Source: Natronohydrobacter thiooxidans | GTDB lineage: Bacteria > Pseudomonadota > Alphaproteobacteria > Rhodobacterales > Rhodobacteraceae | Length of the DNA: 64,000 nucleotides | Direction of reading: 5' to 3' | Assembly: GCF_001884735.1 (NCBI RefSeq) | Contig: NZ_MJAP01000012.1 | Span: forward strand, 246,856 to 310,855 | Shown: positions 8,905-18,967 of the stretch, piece after piece | Layout of the letters: each line of letters begins with the position of its first letter | How positions within the stretch are numbered: the first letter of the stretch is position 1 | Program-made: the position numbers and the translations under genes | The notes under the pieces: generated by a model | The model's database searches: none | What the model saw: the letters and a program-made list of their open reading frames with translations, nothing else | Told to the model about the DNA's origin: nothing

Positions 8905-9000
8905 CCAGGGGGGTTCCGTCAAGGAGCTGAGATACTGCTGGGCCGCAAGGCAGCGCAGGGACCCTATGAACCTGATCCAGTTCATACTGGCGTAGGGACG
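8905..9000 (+). ncRNA. TPP riboswitch (THI element)
   Basis: The conserved THI-box parts occur in order: CTGAGA at 8926-8931, then ACCC at 8961-8964, GAACCTGATC at 8968-8977, and the closing CTGGCG-TAGGGA at 8987-8998. It lies about 105 bp before thiC, its usual target in proteobacteria, where TPP binding represses expression through the ribosome binding site or termination. Confidence 0.93.
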
Positions 9001-9029
9001 GTGCGGATGCTCTGCCGGACGGCCAATAG

Positions 9030-10871
<1,842 letters not shown>

Positions 10872-10877
10872 GAGAGA

Positions 10878-10909
10878 GTGCGCCCTTTCAGTCCATTGAA
10901 AGGGCGCAC
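10878..10909. terminator. Hairpin after thiC (13-bp perfect stem)
   Basis: GTGCGCCCTTTCA (10878-10890) pairs perfectly with 10897-10909 around a 6-base loop. It has no T-tract on the plus strand, so it may act as an mRNA-stabilising or Rho-assisted 3' end rather than a classical terminator. Confidence 0.6.
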
Positions 10910-10948
10910 CATCAGGCTGGGGGACCAGATATCCGATGAACGAGGGCG

Positions 10949-10982
10949 CGCCTCTCCTGACGGGATCCAGTCAGGAGAGGCG
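10949..10982. terminator. Second convergent hairpin (13-bp perfect stem)
   Basis: CGCCTCTCCTGAC (10949-10961) pairs perfectly with 10970-10982 around an 8-base loop. It lies between the thiC end and the end of the reverse-strand ompA-like gene, and no T-tract is visible. It likely separates the two convergent transcripts. Confidence 0.55.
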
Positions 10983-11008
10983 GCCTGCGGTCTGCCCGAC
11001 GCTATGCG

Positions 11009-13207
11009 CTACTCCCACAGAAGCGGCGTGATCCGGCGAATTGCAACTCTGCGATTGCGCACTTCGGCCTCCAGTGTCGGGATTCGCAGATACCGTTTCC
11101 CATAGCCCTGCACGATCAGGTTCTCGGGCGGGATGTCGAAGAACTCGGTCAGGGCAATGGCCACCGATTCCGCACGCCGGTCGGACAGGGCCAGATTGAA
11201 CGCCGCTGGTCCTGTTGCGTCAGTGTGCCCTTCTATCAGGAAAAGTTCGCGCGGATCCTCGCTGATCAGCCGCTCCATGAGGCGCCCGACCTGCAGCAGT
11301 TTCGCGGCTTCTTCGGGTCGCACATTGGCGCGGTTGGTCTCGAATGTGATCAGGTCGGGGCTCAGCAGGGGCACGAGTTCCCGCACCTCGCGCGATTCGC
11401 GGATCTGGCGCAGCGAGAAGCGGCGATCCAGGGCGCGGGCCTCGGCCTCGGCCTCGCGCAACATGGCGAGTGCCAGTTCCGGGTCCGAGCGCGGGCTGAT
11501 GCGCAATTCACGCGTGCGCGGAGGCGGAAGGACCGACACATCGATCACCTCGACCGGTCGCGTATCGTCCAGCAGTAGCACAATGGTGCCGTCGGCGAGC
11601 ACACGCTCGCGGCGCAGGACGCGGCCGGTGGCGTCGCGGATGGTGATGGTTTCGGTGCCATCGGTGCGCATCCAGCGCGTCCGGGTGGAGCCATCGTCAT
11701 AGCGTTCGATCCGGCGGGTCGAGCCATCCTGCAACAGGATCGCATCATCGTCGCGCCACAGGTCCAGCGCACCGTCTCCCTGATCGACCACCACGCGCTC
11801 GTCCGAGCGCGCAACCACGCGGTTCTGATTGATGACCATACCGACAGCCAGCGCACCCAGTGCCGCCAGCCCTGCGCGTTCAAGATCGCGCCGGTCGCGC
11901 GCGCGCCGGTCCGCGCGTGCCTGGGCATCGGCATCGGCATCCAGCGTCAGGCGTGAGTCGAAATCATCGCGGCTGGTCCGGACCTGGTCGCGCGTGATCT
12001 GCTCCTCGATCACATCATCGCTTTCCACCTGCGGGCTGTCCTCGTCCGCGTCATCCGGCAGGCGCGCGGCGAGCGGGCGGGTGTCAACCTCGTCTTCGGG
12101 GGTCGTGGTTTCCGGCGAAACACCCAGCATTGCCCCCAGAACACCTATTGCAGAGGAGACATCAGGGGACTGCATCAACTCCTCGATCGCGGCCTGCTGC
12201 GCTGGATCCAATTCGCGCGGCGCTTCAGCCGGGGCAACAACCTCTTCTTCCGGCACATCCTCGACAATCAGTTCCGGGGCTTCATCCGCCATCTCCTCGG
12301 CCTCGCGGATCATGCGCTGGCGCTCTTCTTCCATGGCGCGCTCTGCCTCGATCTCTTCGGCACTCGGTTCGGCGGTTTCATCCTCTGCCGCGGGCGATTC
12401 AGCGGGGGCAGGTTCCTCTGCCCGGGTAATTTCCTCAAGTGCGCGACCCAGACGGTCAAGCACTGTGCCTTCTTCATCCGGTGCGGTCTCGCCATCGGTG
12501 GTTTCCGGGTCGGCAGGTTCCGACACTGTTGCGTCTTCATGCTCGGTCAGTTCTTCCGGCGCAGGCACCACCTCCTCATCCGGCGCATCCCGCGCTTCCT
12601 CTGACGAAGGTTCAGCGTCCGGCTCCTCCTCCTGCGTCATTTCCTCAAGTGCGCGGCCCAGCCGGTCAAGCGCTGTGTCTTCTTCATCAGCGACCGTCTC
12701 GCCTTCGTCCGTCGTTTCCGGATCCGCAGCTTCGGACTCTGCCTCGACTTCAGGCTCGGGCAGTTCCTCCGGCGCTGCTTCCGGTTCCTCCGCCTCGTCA
12801 TCGGGTTGCCCGGCCTCTGAAACGGGTTCTTCAGCCCCGGCCGGGTCAACGCCCTCGGCCAGGTCAGGCTGAAGATCAGCCTCCAGAAACTGCAGCGTAT
12901 CGTCCAGTTCCATCAGGGCCTGCTGCGCGCGCGCCTGCATCTCGGGATCATCGCTCAGCGCAGCACTGTCTGAAAGCAGAGTGTCGCACTCTGCGTCCGA
13001 GAGATCGATGGCGCATTCCGCGATCAGGGCACGCAGCGGCAGGCAGGCTTCAGCAGCGTCAGGAGAGTCGAAACACTCCTGCACCGCTGGCGCGAAAACG
13101 GAAAGCTCGTCCGAGGTCAGTTCGGAAATCTGCGCCATACTCATGCCGGCATGCGATGACAGATACAGACTGATGGCGGTTGTTGCGTAAAGGCCGGGCC
13201 GTGTCAT
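11009..13207 (-). CDS. OmpA-family outer-membrane protein with long acidic region
   Basis: A 732-residue secreted protein. Residues ~1-25 form a signal peptide ending AGMSMA. A small cysteine-containing N-terminal region (AVQECFDSP...CDTLLSD) is followed by ~250 residues very rich in Glu, Asp, Ala and Pro, including two copies of a DRLGRALEE-type module about 70 residues apart, then a basic segment and possible membrane anchor (LAALGALAVGMVI, ~445-460). The C-terminal ~120 residues are an OmpA peptidoglycan-binding domain (ITFETNRANVRPEE...EGHTDATG...LSDRRAESV...VQGYGKR). It probably tethers the outer membrane to peptidoglycan. No EcfG-like site was seen upstream. Confidence 0.85.
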   Translation of the reverse strand: MTRPGLYATTAISLYLSSHAGMSMAQISELTSDELSVFAPAVQECFDSPDAAEACLPLRALIAECAIDLSDAECDTLLSDSAALSDDPEMQARAQQALMELDDTLQFLEADLQPDLAEGVDPAGAEEPVSEAGQPDDEAEEPEAAPEELPEPEVEAESEAADPETTDEGETVADEEDTALDRLGRALEEMTQEEEPDAEPSSEEARDAPDEEVVPAPEELTEHEDATVSEPADPETTDGETAPDEEGTVLDRLGRALEEITRAEEPAPAESPAAEDETAEPSAEEIEAERAMEEERQRMIREAEEMADEAPELIVEDVPEEEVVAPAEAPRELDPAQQAAIEELMQSPDVSSAIGVLGAMLGVSPETTTPEDEVDTRPLAARLPDDADEDSPQVESDDVIEEQITRDQVRTSRDDFDSRLTLDADADAQARADRRARDRRDLERAGLAALGALAVGMVINQNRVVARSDERVVVDQGDGALDLWRDDDAILLQDGSTRRIERYDDGSTRTRWMRTDGTETITIRDATGRVLRRERVLADGTIVLLLDDTRPVEVIDVSVLPPPRTRELRISPRSDPELALAMLREAEAEARALDRRFSLRQIRESREVRELVPLLSPDLITFETNRANVRPEEAAKLLQVGRLMERLISEDPRELFLIEGHTDATGPAAFNLALSDRRAESVAIALTEFFDIPPENLIVQGYGKRYLRIPTLEAEVRNRRVAIRRITPLLWE

Positions 13208-13642
13208 CTGGTGCTCCTTCGATCAATCCTGTCGGACGCAGGTCTGGGCTGACAGCGTATTACCATCGGTTCAATGCCCGCAAAATGGGCATTACTGAAT
13301 GTCAGCCGGGTCCGGCACTGGGAATTTCCAAAGCGATAACGCTTGTGAAGCCGCTGAGGTTCCAACTGATCCTCCTGGGTATCCTGTCGCATAACCGCAG
13401 AGTTCCCTTGCGCGCCCCTGGGATCAAGCGTTTTTCGCCCGGATAACGCATAGTTTTACTGAATGCGCGGCCCAGAGTGATGCCGGACAGTTGCCGGGGC
13501 GGGCTGTGCTTGAGGAAGCTGCGTCGCTGCATGAGGAACCACACTACGCAAAGAAAATTGGTTCAAGGTCGATTGCTCCCTCGTCCTGTGCTTCGTTGGC
13601 GTTTGCGAGAAGGACGCAATGGGAAAACCACGGCACATCGCC
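13208..13642. other. Intergenic region between ompA-like gene and DUF2934 gene
   Basis: About 435 bp between divergent genes with no convincing reading frame. Apart from the EcfG-type promoter immediately to its right I recognise nothing; the promoter of the ompA-like gene must lie here. Confidence 0.5.
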
Positions 13643-13668
13643 GGAACATTTTGGCTGGGAGGCGCGTT
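13643..13668 (+). promoter_or_regulatory. EcfG-type promoter: GGAAC-N17-CGTT
   Basis: GGAACA at 13643 and CGTT at 13665-13668, a full match to the alphaproteobacterial general-stress sigma (EcfG) consensus, ending 42 bp before the DUF2934 gene. Confidence 0.75.
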
Positions 13669-13710
13669 ATCTTACCGAATCAGTTGTTATTTATGGAAGT
13701 AAGGTGCCCC

Positions 13711-14082
13711 ATGGATCGTGAGGAATTCAAAGCTTTCGAGGCCCGCGTAGAAGCCAGGGCGGCCCGTTTGTGGTCCGAAGCCGGTAGTCCTGACGGGGGG
13801 CATAAGAAATTCATCGAACAGGCGCGTGAACTGGTGGCGCTTGAAGAGGTCGGTCCTCCGACGCGCAAGCCTGCGGAGGATGCGCGCCCGATCGTCGAGG
13901 AAGCGTCCATCCAGAGCAACCTTGGGGAATTTCCTACCCTGCGCGACCAAGGGGAAGAAATGACCCACCCCGATCCTGAGCTGGCCAACAAGCCCAAGAC
14001 CGCAGAGGACATCCGCCTCTCGGACGAAGATGCGTCAGACACTGGCGGCGTGCTCCCTGACGATGATCTGCCCGAGAGATGA
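13711..14082 (+). CDS. DUF2934-type small stress-associated protein
   Basis: A 123-residue soluble acidic protein. The N-terminal ~50 residues (VEARAARLWSEAGSPDGGHKKFIEQARELV) follow the DUF2934 pattern of A..LWE..G.P.G....F...A seen in many rhizobial and rhodobacterial small proteins of unknown function; the rest is low-complexity and acidic. An AAGG ribosome binding site precedes ATG 13711. An EcfG-type promoter stands just upstream, so induction in the general stress response is likely. No enzyme motif is visible. Confidence 0.75.
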   Translation: MDREEFKAFEARVEARAARLWSEAGSPDGGHKKFIEQARELVALEEVGPPTRKPAEDARPIVEEASIQSNLGEFPTLRDQGEEMTHPDPELANKPKTAEDIRLSDEDASDTGGVLPDDDLPER

Positions 14083-14461
14083 CTTCAGCGAGGTCTTTTT
14101 CGCAGATATCCGCCCCGGCATGCCGGATAATGGGTGAAGTCCCGAGCATCTGCGAGGACAAACTCAGCTGCCCCGCGAGCATAGAAGCGTGGAGCAGGGG
14201 GCCCAAACGCATCTCATGAGACATCCTTTGGCCTTCCAGAGAAAGTGGCATGTCCGTTGCGCAGGCAGATGGGTGGGATTTGCACCGGTTCTTGCCGCAG
14301 CAGAACTCCCTTGAAGCAGCCGTCATGCGAAGGCCAGATCGAGAATCTCCGGCCCCTCATGCGCGCGATGTACGCAGGACCCGGCCCGATGCTGCTCTGA
14401 CTCCGATACTCCCTTCCCGCCGCGTCGCACACGGCAGAAGCCATTTAAGGGAAAGGCTCCC
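14083..14461. other. Intergenic stretch before the PQQ dehydrogenase
   Basis: About 380 bp without a supported gene in either strand; open frames here are short, lack ribosome binding sites and show no family motif. An EcfG-type site follows directly. Confidence 0.5.
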
Positions 14462-14486
14462 GGAACAATTGCGGCATGGAACGGTT
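14462..14486 (+). promoter_or_regulatory. EcfG-type promoter: GGAAC-N16-GGTT
   Basis: GGAACA at 14462 and GGTT at 14483-14486, 38 bp before the PQQ sugar dehydrogenase start. Confidence 0.65.
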
Positions 14487-14524
14487 GGGGCGGGAACCAC
14501 AGGTTCTTTCCCAGGAGGTATCCC

Positions 14525-15712
14525 ATGACACCCATCACGCGCGCAACATTGGTTTCCCCACTTGCTATCGCCATGAGCTTCCCTGCCTTCGCCGAGTATG
14601 GACCAGTCGAGACGGATCACTACACGCTCGAAGTGCAGACGATTGCCGAAGGGTTGGAACATCCATGGGGCTTCGCGTTCATTTCGGATGACCGCTATCT
14701 TGTGACCGAGCGCAACCCCGGAACCATCCGCAGAGGAACCGTTGAGGGTGGCCTTTCTGACGTGGTCTGGGAGGCCGAGGATCTGTTCCGTCCCGAGGGA
14801 GAAACCGGGCGCACTCAGGCAGGACTATTTGACATCGTCCTGCACCCGGAGTTCGAAGACAATGGTTGGGTCTATGTCAGCTACTCGCGGGAAACTGACC
14901 GTGGTGCAGCGCTGGTGGTGGTACGTGGCACGGTTACCGGCGATGGGGATGACATCCAGATCGAGGATGTCGAGGATATCTTTGTTATGAAGGAGGAAGA
15001 TCAGGATGCGAGTGCGCTGCATTTTGGCGGTCGTATGGCATTCGATCCTTCCGACAACGCATTGTTCTTGTCCATCGGGGAACGCCGCAATATCTCGCGC
15101 GCACAGGATGCCACGGATCAGGCCGGTTCCGTCCTGCGCATGTCGGATGACGGCGAGCCGCATCAAGACAATCCCGAATTCGCAACGGATGAGCAGGATG
15201 AAAACCCTGGTGAGCCCGATCCCTACCTCTATTCCATCGGCAACCGGAACATTCAGGCAATGGCGGTGCATATGACCACCGGAGAGTTGTGGACTTCTGA
15301 TCACGGACCGCTCGGGGGCGATGAAATCAACCTGATCGTGGCAGGCAACAACTATGGCTGGCCGCTTACGACCGGCGGCAGCGATTATTCCGGTGCGCCA
15401 CTTGGAGTTGGTACGGCGATGGAAGGGATGACTCCCGCCGTCCATATTTTCGACGAGACAGTCGCCCCGTCCGGCTTGACCTTCGTGCCAGAGGGCACGG
15501 AACTGGACGCTTGGGCAGGTGACATGTTGATCGGTGGCCTTGTCACAGAAGGGATAGTGCGTGTCCGGCTGGAAGAAGGGGCTGTCGCGGATGAGGAGTT
15601 CATTGAGATCGGTCGCCGCATTCGTGACGTGCAGGTTGGCCCTGACGGTGCGATCTGGGTGCTGACCGAGCATGAGGATGGCGAGATCCTTCGGCTCGCG
15701 CCAGAGGGGTGA
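14525..15712 (+). CDS. Soluble PQQ-dependent aldose/sugar dehydrogenase
   Basis: A 395-residue periplasmic protein of the YliI/Asd glucose-sorbosone dehydrogenase family, a six-bladed beta-propeller binding PQQ and calcium that oxidises aldoses to lactones. A signal peptide ends at PAFA (residue ~23). Family motifs seen are EHPWGFAF near the N-terminus, FDIVLHPEF, LHFGGRMAFDP, YSIGNRNIQ, WTSDHGPLGGDEIN and NNYGWPL. A strong AGGAGG lies before ATG 14525. It is preceded by an EcfG-type promoter and followed by the formate channel gene 210 bp on. PQQ synthesis genes are not in the window. Confidence 0.92.
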   Translation: MTPITRATLVSPLAIAMSFPAFAEYGPVETDHYTLEVQTIAEGLEHPWGFAFISDDRYLVTERNPGTIRRGTVEGGLSDVVWEAEDLFRPEGETGRTQAGLFDIVLHPEFEDNGWVYVSYSRETDRGAALVVVRGTVTGDGDDIQIEDVEDIFVMKEEDQDASALHFGGRMAFDPSDNALFLSIGERRNISRAQDATDQAGSVLRMSDDGEPHQDNPEFATDEQDENPGEPDPYLYSIGNRNIQAMAVHMTTGELWTSDHGPLGGDEINLIVAGNNYGWPLTTGGSDYSGAPLGVGTAMEGMTPAVHIFDETVAPSGLTFVPEGTELDAWAGDMLIGGLVTEGIVRVRLEEGAVADEEFIEIGRRIRDVQVGPDGAIWVLTEHEDGEILRLAPEG

Positions 15713-15922
15713 CAATGCGGAGCGGGTTGCGTCCCGGTTGCTTCCCGCCGGGAGTACTGGCGGGTTTCTGCTCTCGCGAAGGAGCGGCATTCCCTCGCGG
15801 GGCAACAGTAGGGTCGGCCCGTAGTCGATGCGAAGCAGGGCGGAACCAAGAGTGGCTTCTGGCGGATGACATGGTGAATCGCGTCGCTGCCAGTCCGACC
15901 GGCCAATATGAGGAGGCACGCC

Positions 15923-16723
15923 ATGTCTGAAGGCACAAAGCTTCCAGAGCCACCTGAGCTGACAGAGAAGGTCTTCTCGGAGGTTCACGAGAAGGCAAAA
16001 CTGGCCTCGGGCGCAATGATCGTGATGGGCCTTCTGGCTGGGGTCTATGTGGGCTTCGGCGGAATGTTCGCCCTCATCGCGCTTGCCGGGGCAGATGCGC
16101 TTCCTTTCGGTGTGGCACAGATTCTCGCGGGGCTGGTCTTTTCGCTTGGTCTGGCGTTGGTGCTGATCGCCGGGGCCGAGCTGTTCACTGGAAATACACT
16201 GATGGCGGGGCCAATCTATGCCCAGGGACTGGCGGCGGGCACCGCCGCGCGTGCCCTGCTGATTGTGTATGCAGCGAATTTCGCGGGCTCCGTGCTATTG
16301 GCGGTCGTGGTGCTCGGTGCTGGTGTGCATGTGGCCGGCGAAGGCGCTGTGGGACAGGCGGCGCTCGATCTTGGGATTACGAAAGTCGAAAAATCCTTTG
16401 GGACTGTGATTGCCAGCGGGATTCTGGCCAATATGCTGGTTTGTCTGGCGGTGTGGATGGCCTTGGGCGGGCAGACAGTCACGCAGAAATTTATGGGCCT
16501 CGTCCTGCCGATCGCCGCGTTCGTCGCGGCCGGGCTGGAGCATTCCGTAGCCAATATGTATCTGCTCCCCTACGCCTATCTGGTTCAGATCGTAGCCGGG
16601 GTATCGACCACGGAAATCACGCTCTTGGGGATTGCAGCCAATCTGTTGGGCGCGACACTCGGCAATCTGATCGGCGGAGCGCTCATCGCGCTGGCCTATG
16701 GGCATATTTTTGCAAAGGACTAG
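15923..16723 (+). CDS. Formate/nitrite transporter (FocA/NirC family)
   Basis: A 266-residue inner-membrane protein with six predicted helices and the family features: ASGAMIVMGLLAGVYVGFGG in helix 1, AGAELFTGNTLMA (the first signature loop) and FVAAGLEHSVANMYLLP (the second signature, with the central histidine). AGGAGG lies 7 bases before ATG 15923. It is convergent with the formate dehydrogenase operon, which makes formate the likely substrate; nitrite or another small anion is the alternative. No close EcfG-type site was found, so it may be read from the PQQ dehydrogenase promoter. Confidence 0.9.
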   Translation: MSEGTKLPEPPELTEKVFSEVHEKAKLASGAMIVMGLLAGVYVGFGGMFALIALAGADALPFGVAQILAGLVFSLGLALVLIAGAELFTGNTLMAGPIYAQGLAAGTAARALLIVYAANFAGSVLLAVVVLGAGVHVAGEGAVGQAALDLGITKVEKSFGTVIASGILANMLVCLAVWMALGGQTVTQKFMGLVLPIAAFVAAGLEHSVANMYLLPYAYLVQIVAGVSTTEITLLGIAANLLGATLGNLIGGALIALAYGHIFAKD

Positions 16724-16843
16724 TGTTTCTCTGCCGCGCGCGCGTCTATGCGGATGACGAGAGGCAGGTAGTGCCAGGCTGCGCACCTTCCGAGAGAAAT
16801 AGGAGACAAAACCTACACCTGCTCAACCCCGGCACCAGCTTTT

Positions 16844-17161
16844 TCAGCGCGGCGTCGCGGGCGCACTCGCGGCCTCAAGAAGCTCGTTCAATGCCTGGCA
16901 GGTCTGTTCGATCCGATCGGCATGGACGCCAGCGAGCGGGAACTCGGTGCCATAGGCGAGGCTTGTCAATGCATTGGCACGGTCAAGCAGATCGCGCGCC
17001 AACGCCCCGTCGCGATAGGCTTCCAGCATGCGGTTGCGCAAAGCGATGACATGGCTGATGGCATGGCTCATCTCGGCATGCGGCAGATCGCCGCCCTTGT
17101 TCATGGCCTCACGGAGCCGCGAGATGGCCTCTGCGGCATGGCGGCGCAGTTCAGTGTCCAT
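16844..17161 (-). CDS. Small helical protein, last gene of formate dehydrogenase operon
   Basis: A 105-residue soluble, helix-rich protein that I do not recognise. Histidines are frequent (RRHAAEAISRL, HAEMSHAISHVIALRNRM). Three ATG codons are stacked at 17167-17161 behind GGGAG; the last gives the best spacing. It overlaps the end of the NrfD-like gene by 11 bp, so it is translationally coupled to the formate dehydrogenase genes. A role in assembly, maturation or regulation of the enzyme is inferred only from position. Confidence 0.7.
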   Translation of the reverse strand: MDTELRRHAAEAISRLREAMNKGGDLPHAEMSHAISHVIALRNRMLEAYRDGALARDLLDRANALTSLAYGTEFPLAGVHADRIEQTCQALNELLEAASAPATPR

Positions 17162-18131
17162 CATCATCTCCCTTCATCGGCTGGGCCAAGGCAAAGCCGC
17201 TTTCAGGCTGTTCGCGTGCCGCCTTGCCTGCTTCGAGCAGGCCGTGGCGCATCAACATGCCGCCCGCAAGCGCCGCGCAAGAACCCGCCATCGCGGCGTT
17301 CCGGCCCGCGCGCCCGCCCAAGGCGGCACTGAGCGCATAACCTACGAGGGGGGCCGCGCCCGCGATGATCAGCGAAGATGCTTTCAGTCGCCGCTGCGGC
17401 TTGCTGTGCTCGATCGGTTGGCTCACGCCGCACTCTTTCAGCCGTTTGTTGACTGCGGTGCTGGCCCCGACATGGGCAAGGGTGGCTATGGCCGCGACCT
17501 TTTCAAACCGTCGTGCCGTGGCGTCCCTGCCCCCCAGCCGTTCCCAAAGCGCCAATGCTGCGGCCCCCATGGCCACTGCGACCCCCGCAAATTGTCCACC
17601 AAGGGATCGGGGTGCGGCGGCCCAATAGGGGTTTGATGTCGCCGATACCAAGGCTGCGGTATAGGTCGCGACACCCGCGCCACTGAAGCCGGACACAAGT
17701 TGCGCGGCCTTGCCAAGCCAGCGCAACAGGTGCCTTCGTCCCACTGCTGGTCCTTCGGCAAATGCTGAAAAAAGGCTCGCGCCCCCAAAGGCACCAAAGA
17801 TATACGTGCCGAAGGACATGGGCGAAGTCGGCCGCAAGATGCGCAGCATATTGTGAAAGCGCTGCGGGGTCTTCAGATCAGCGATCAGCATCGCGGCCCC
17901 GGCTGTCGAGCCTGCCAGTGCCATCAGCCTGGCGCCACGGCGCGCGGCGCGCAAACCTTCCGGGTCGCGCAAAGAACCCAGCGTCGCGAGCGCTTGCGCC
18001 GCGCCCGCCGTGCCCGCCACAGCAATATAGCCGCTGACTTTCCAGTCCCAATGCGGATATTTCAGCGCCTGCTGGCCGTAATATGTCTCGCCCCGCCAGT
18101 CGCGCAGGGTATGTCGGTCTTGTCGGGTCAT
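17151..18131 (-). CDS. NrfD/PsrC-type membrane subunit of formate dehydrogenase
   Basis: A 326-residue protein with about eight hydrophobic helices. The segment near 80-110 (ADLKTPQRFHNMLRILRPTSPMSFGTYI) is the hallmark of NrfD/polysulfide-reductase membrane anchors, which exchange electrons with quinone without haem. It overlaps the iron-sulfur subunit gene by four bases. In place of the cytochrome b gamma subunit of FdnGHI-type enzymes this operon uses an NrfD-like anchor, so formate electrons would go to the quinone pool through a haem-free subunit. C-terminal ~25 residues are hydrophilic. Confidence 0.87.
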   Translation of the reverse strand: MTRQDRHTLRDWRGETYYGQQALKYPHWDWKVSGYIAVAGTAGAAQALATLGSLRDPEGLRAARRGARLMALAGSTAGAAMLIADLKTPQRFHNMLRILRPTSPMSFGTYIFGAFGGASLFSAFAEGPAVGRRHLLRWLGKAAQLVSGFSGAGVATYTAALVSATSNPYWAAAPRSLGGQFAGVAVAMGAAALALWERLGGRDATARRFEKVAAIATLAHVGASTAVNKRLKECGVSQPIEHSKPQRRLKASSLIIAGAAPLVGYALSAALGGRAGRNAAMAGSCAALAGGMLMRHGLLEAGKAAREQPESGFALAQPMKGDDDGH

Positions 18132-18967
18132 CTCCGCCCCCCTCCCAGCAGAGCTGCGGCGGCGATTGCGAGCCCTGCGAAGGCCGCAAGGCTTGCCCCG
18201 AAAGCCGGTGCAATCCGGCGTGATGGTAATGTCGGAGCGGCAGGCAGATTATAGATCTCGGGACGATCACACAGCAGAAAGAAGGCGTTGAGCTTCTCGA
18301 TCCCACCGGTCGCGCCGGGGCTGTCGGGAACACCGTAAAGATAGGCATCGGTTTCGCCGCGGTCATGCAAGGCGCGCGTCCGCTCATGCGCCCGATCAAT
18401 CAACTCGTCCAGTGGCCCGAACTGGATCGAGTCAGTCGGGCAAACCTGTGCGCAGGCGGGCTCTCGGCCCCCCTTCAGCCGGTCGTAGCAGAGCGTGCAT
18501 TTATGTGCCTTGCCATCCACCTCGTCGACATCGACGACCCCAAAGGGGCAGGCGGGAACGCAATAGCCGCAGCCGTTGCAGACATCCTGCTGAACCACGA
18601 CGCTGTCAAACTCAGTGCGGAAGATGGCACCGGTCGGGCAAGCCTCCAGGCAGGGGGCGGGGTCGCAATGCTTGCAGACATCGGACATCATCAGCCAGCG
18701 AGGGTCAGCATTGCCCGCTGCGCCGTCCATTTGCTCTACAAAGGCGACGTGCCGCCAGGTGGTGGCAGACAACTCGCGCGTGTTGTCATAGCTCATGCCC
18801 GACATAGCCTCTTGCTCGGCAGGCAACTGGTTCCATTCCTTGCAGGCAACTTCGCAGGCCTTGCAGCCGATACACAGTGTCGTGTCAGTGAAAAACCCAT
18901 AGGCGCGACCGGGTTCGATGGCGTCGCCTTGTACGGATTCGCGCGTTCGCGGAAGATCGAAGCTCAT
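18128..18967 (-). CDS. Formate dehydrogenase iron-sulfur subunit
   Basis: A 279-residue protein with four ferredoxin-type cysteine groups: C32-x2-C-x2-C-x3-C (CIGCKACEVAC), CKHCDPAPCLEAC, CNGCGYCVPAC and CTLCYDRLKGGREPACAQVC. It would hold four [4Fe-4S] clusters as in FdnH. A hydrophobic segment near the C-terminus (APAFGASLAAFAGLAIAAAALL) is a likely membrane anchor. Four-base overlaps join it to the catalytic subunit gene upstream and the NrfD-like gene downstream. No signal peptide is visible. Confidence 0.94.
   Translation of the reverse strand: MSFDLPRTRESVQGDAIEPGRAYGFFTDTTLCIGCKACEVACKEWNQLPAEQEAMSGMSYDNTRELSATTWRHVAFVEQMDGAAGNADPRWLMMSDVCKHCDPAPCLEACPTGAIFRTEFDSVVVQQDVCNGCGYCVPACPFGVVDVDEVDGKAHKCTLCYDRLKGGREPACAQVCPTDSIQFGPLDELIDRAHERTRALHDRGETDAYLYGVPDSPGATGGIEKLNAFFLLCDRPEIYNLPAAPTLPSRRIAPAFGASLAAFAGLAIAAAALLGGGRR

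Noticed and set aside
11829..12872. A Ser-rich 347-codon plus-strand frame
   Set aside because: It is the complement of the Glu/Asp-rich region of the OmpA-family gene, whose signal peptide and C-terminal domain identify the true strand.
15842..15866. GGAAC upstream of the formate channel gene
   Set aside because: No NGTT at a spacing of 16 or 17.
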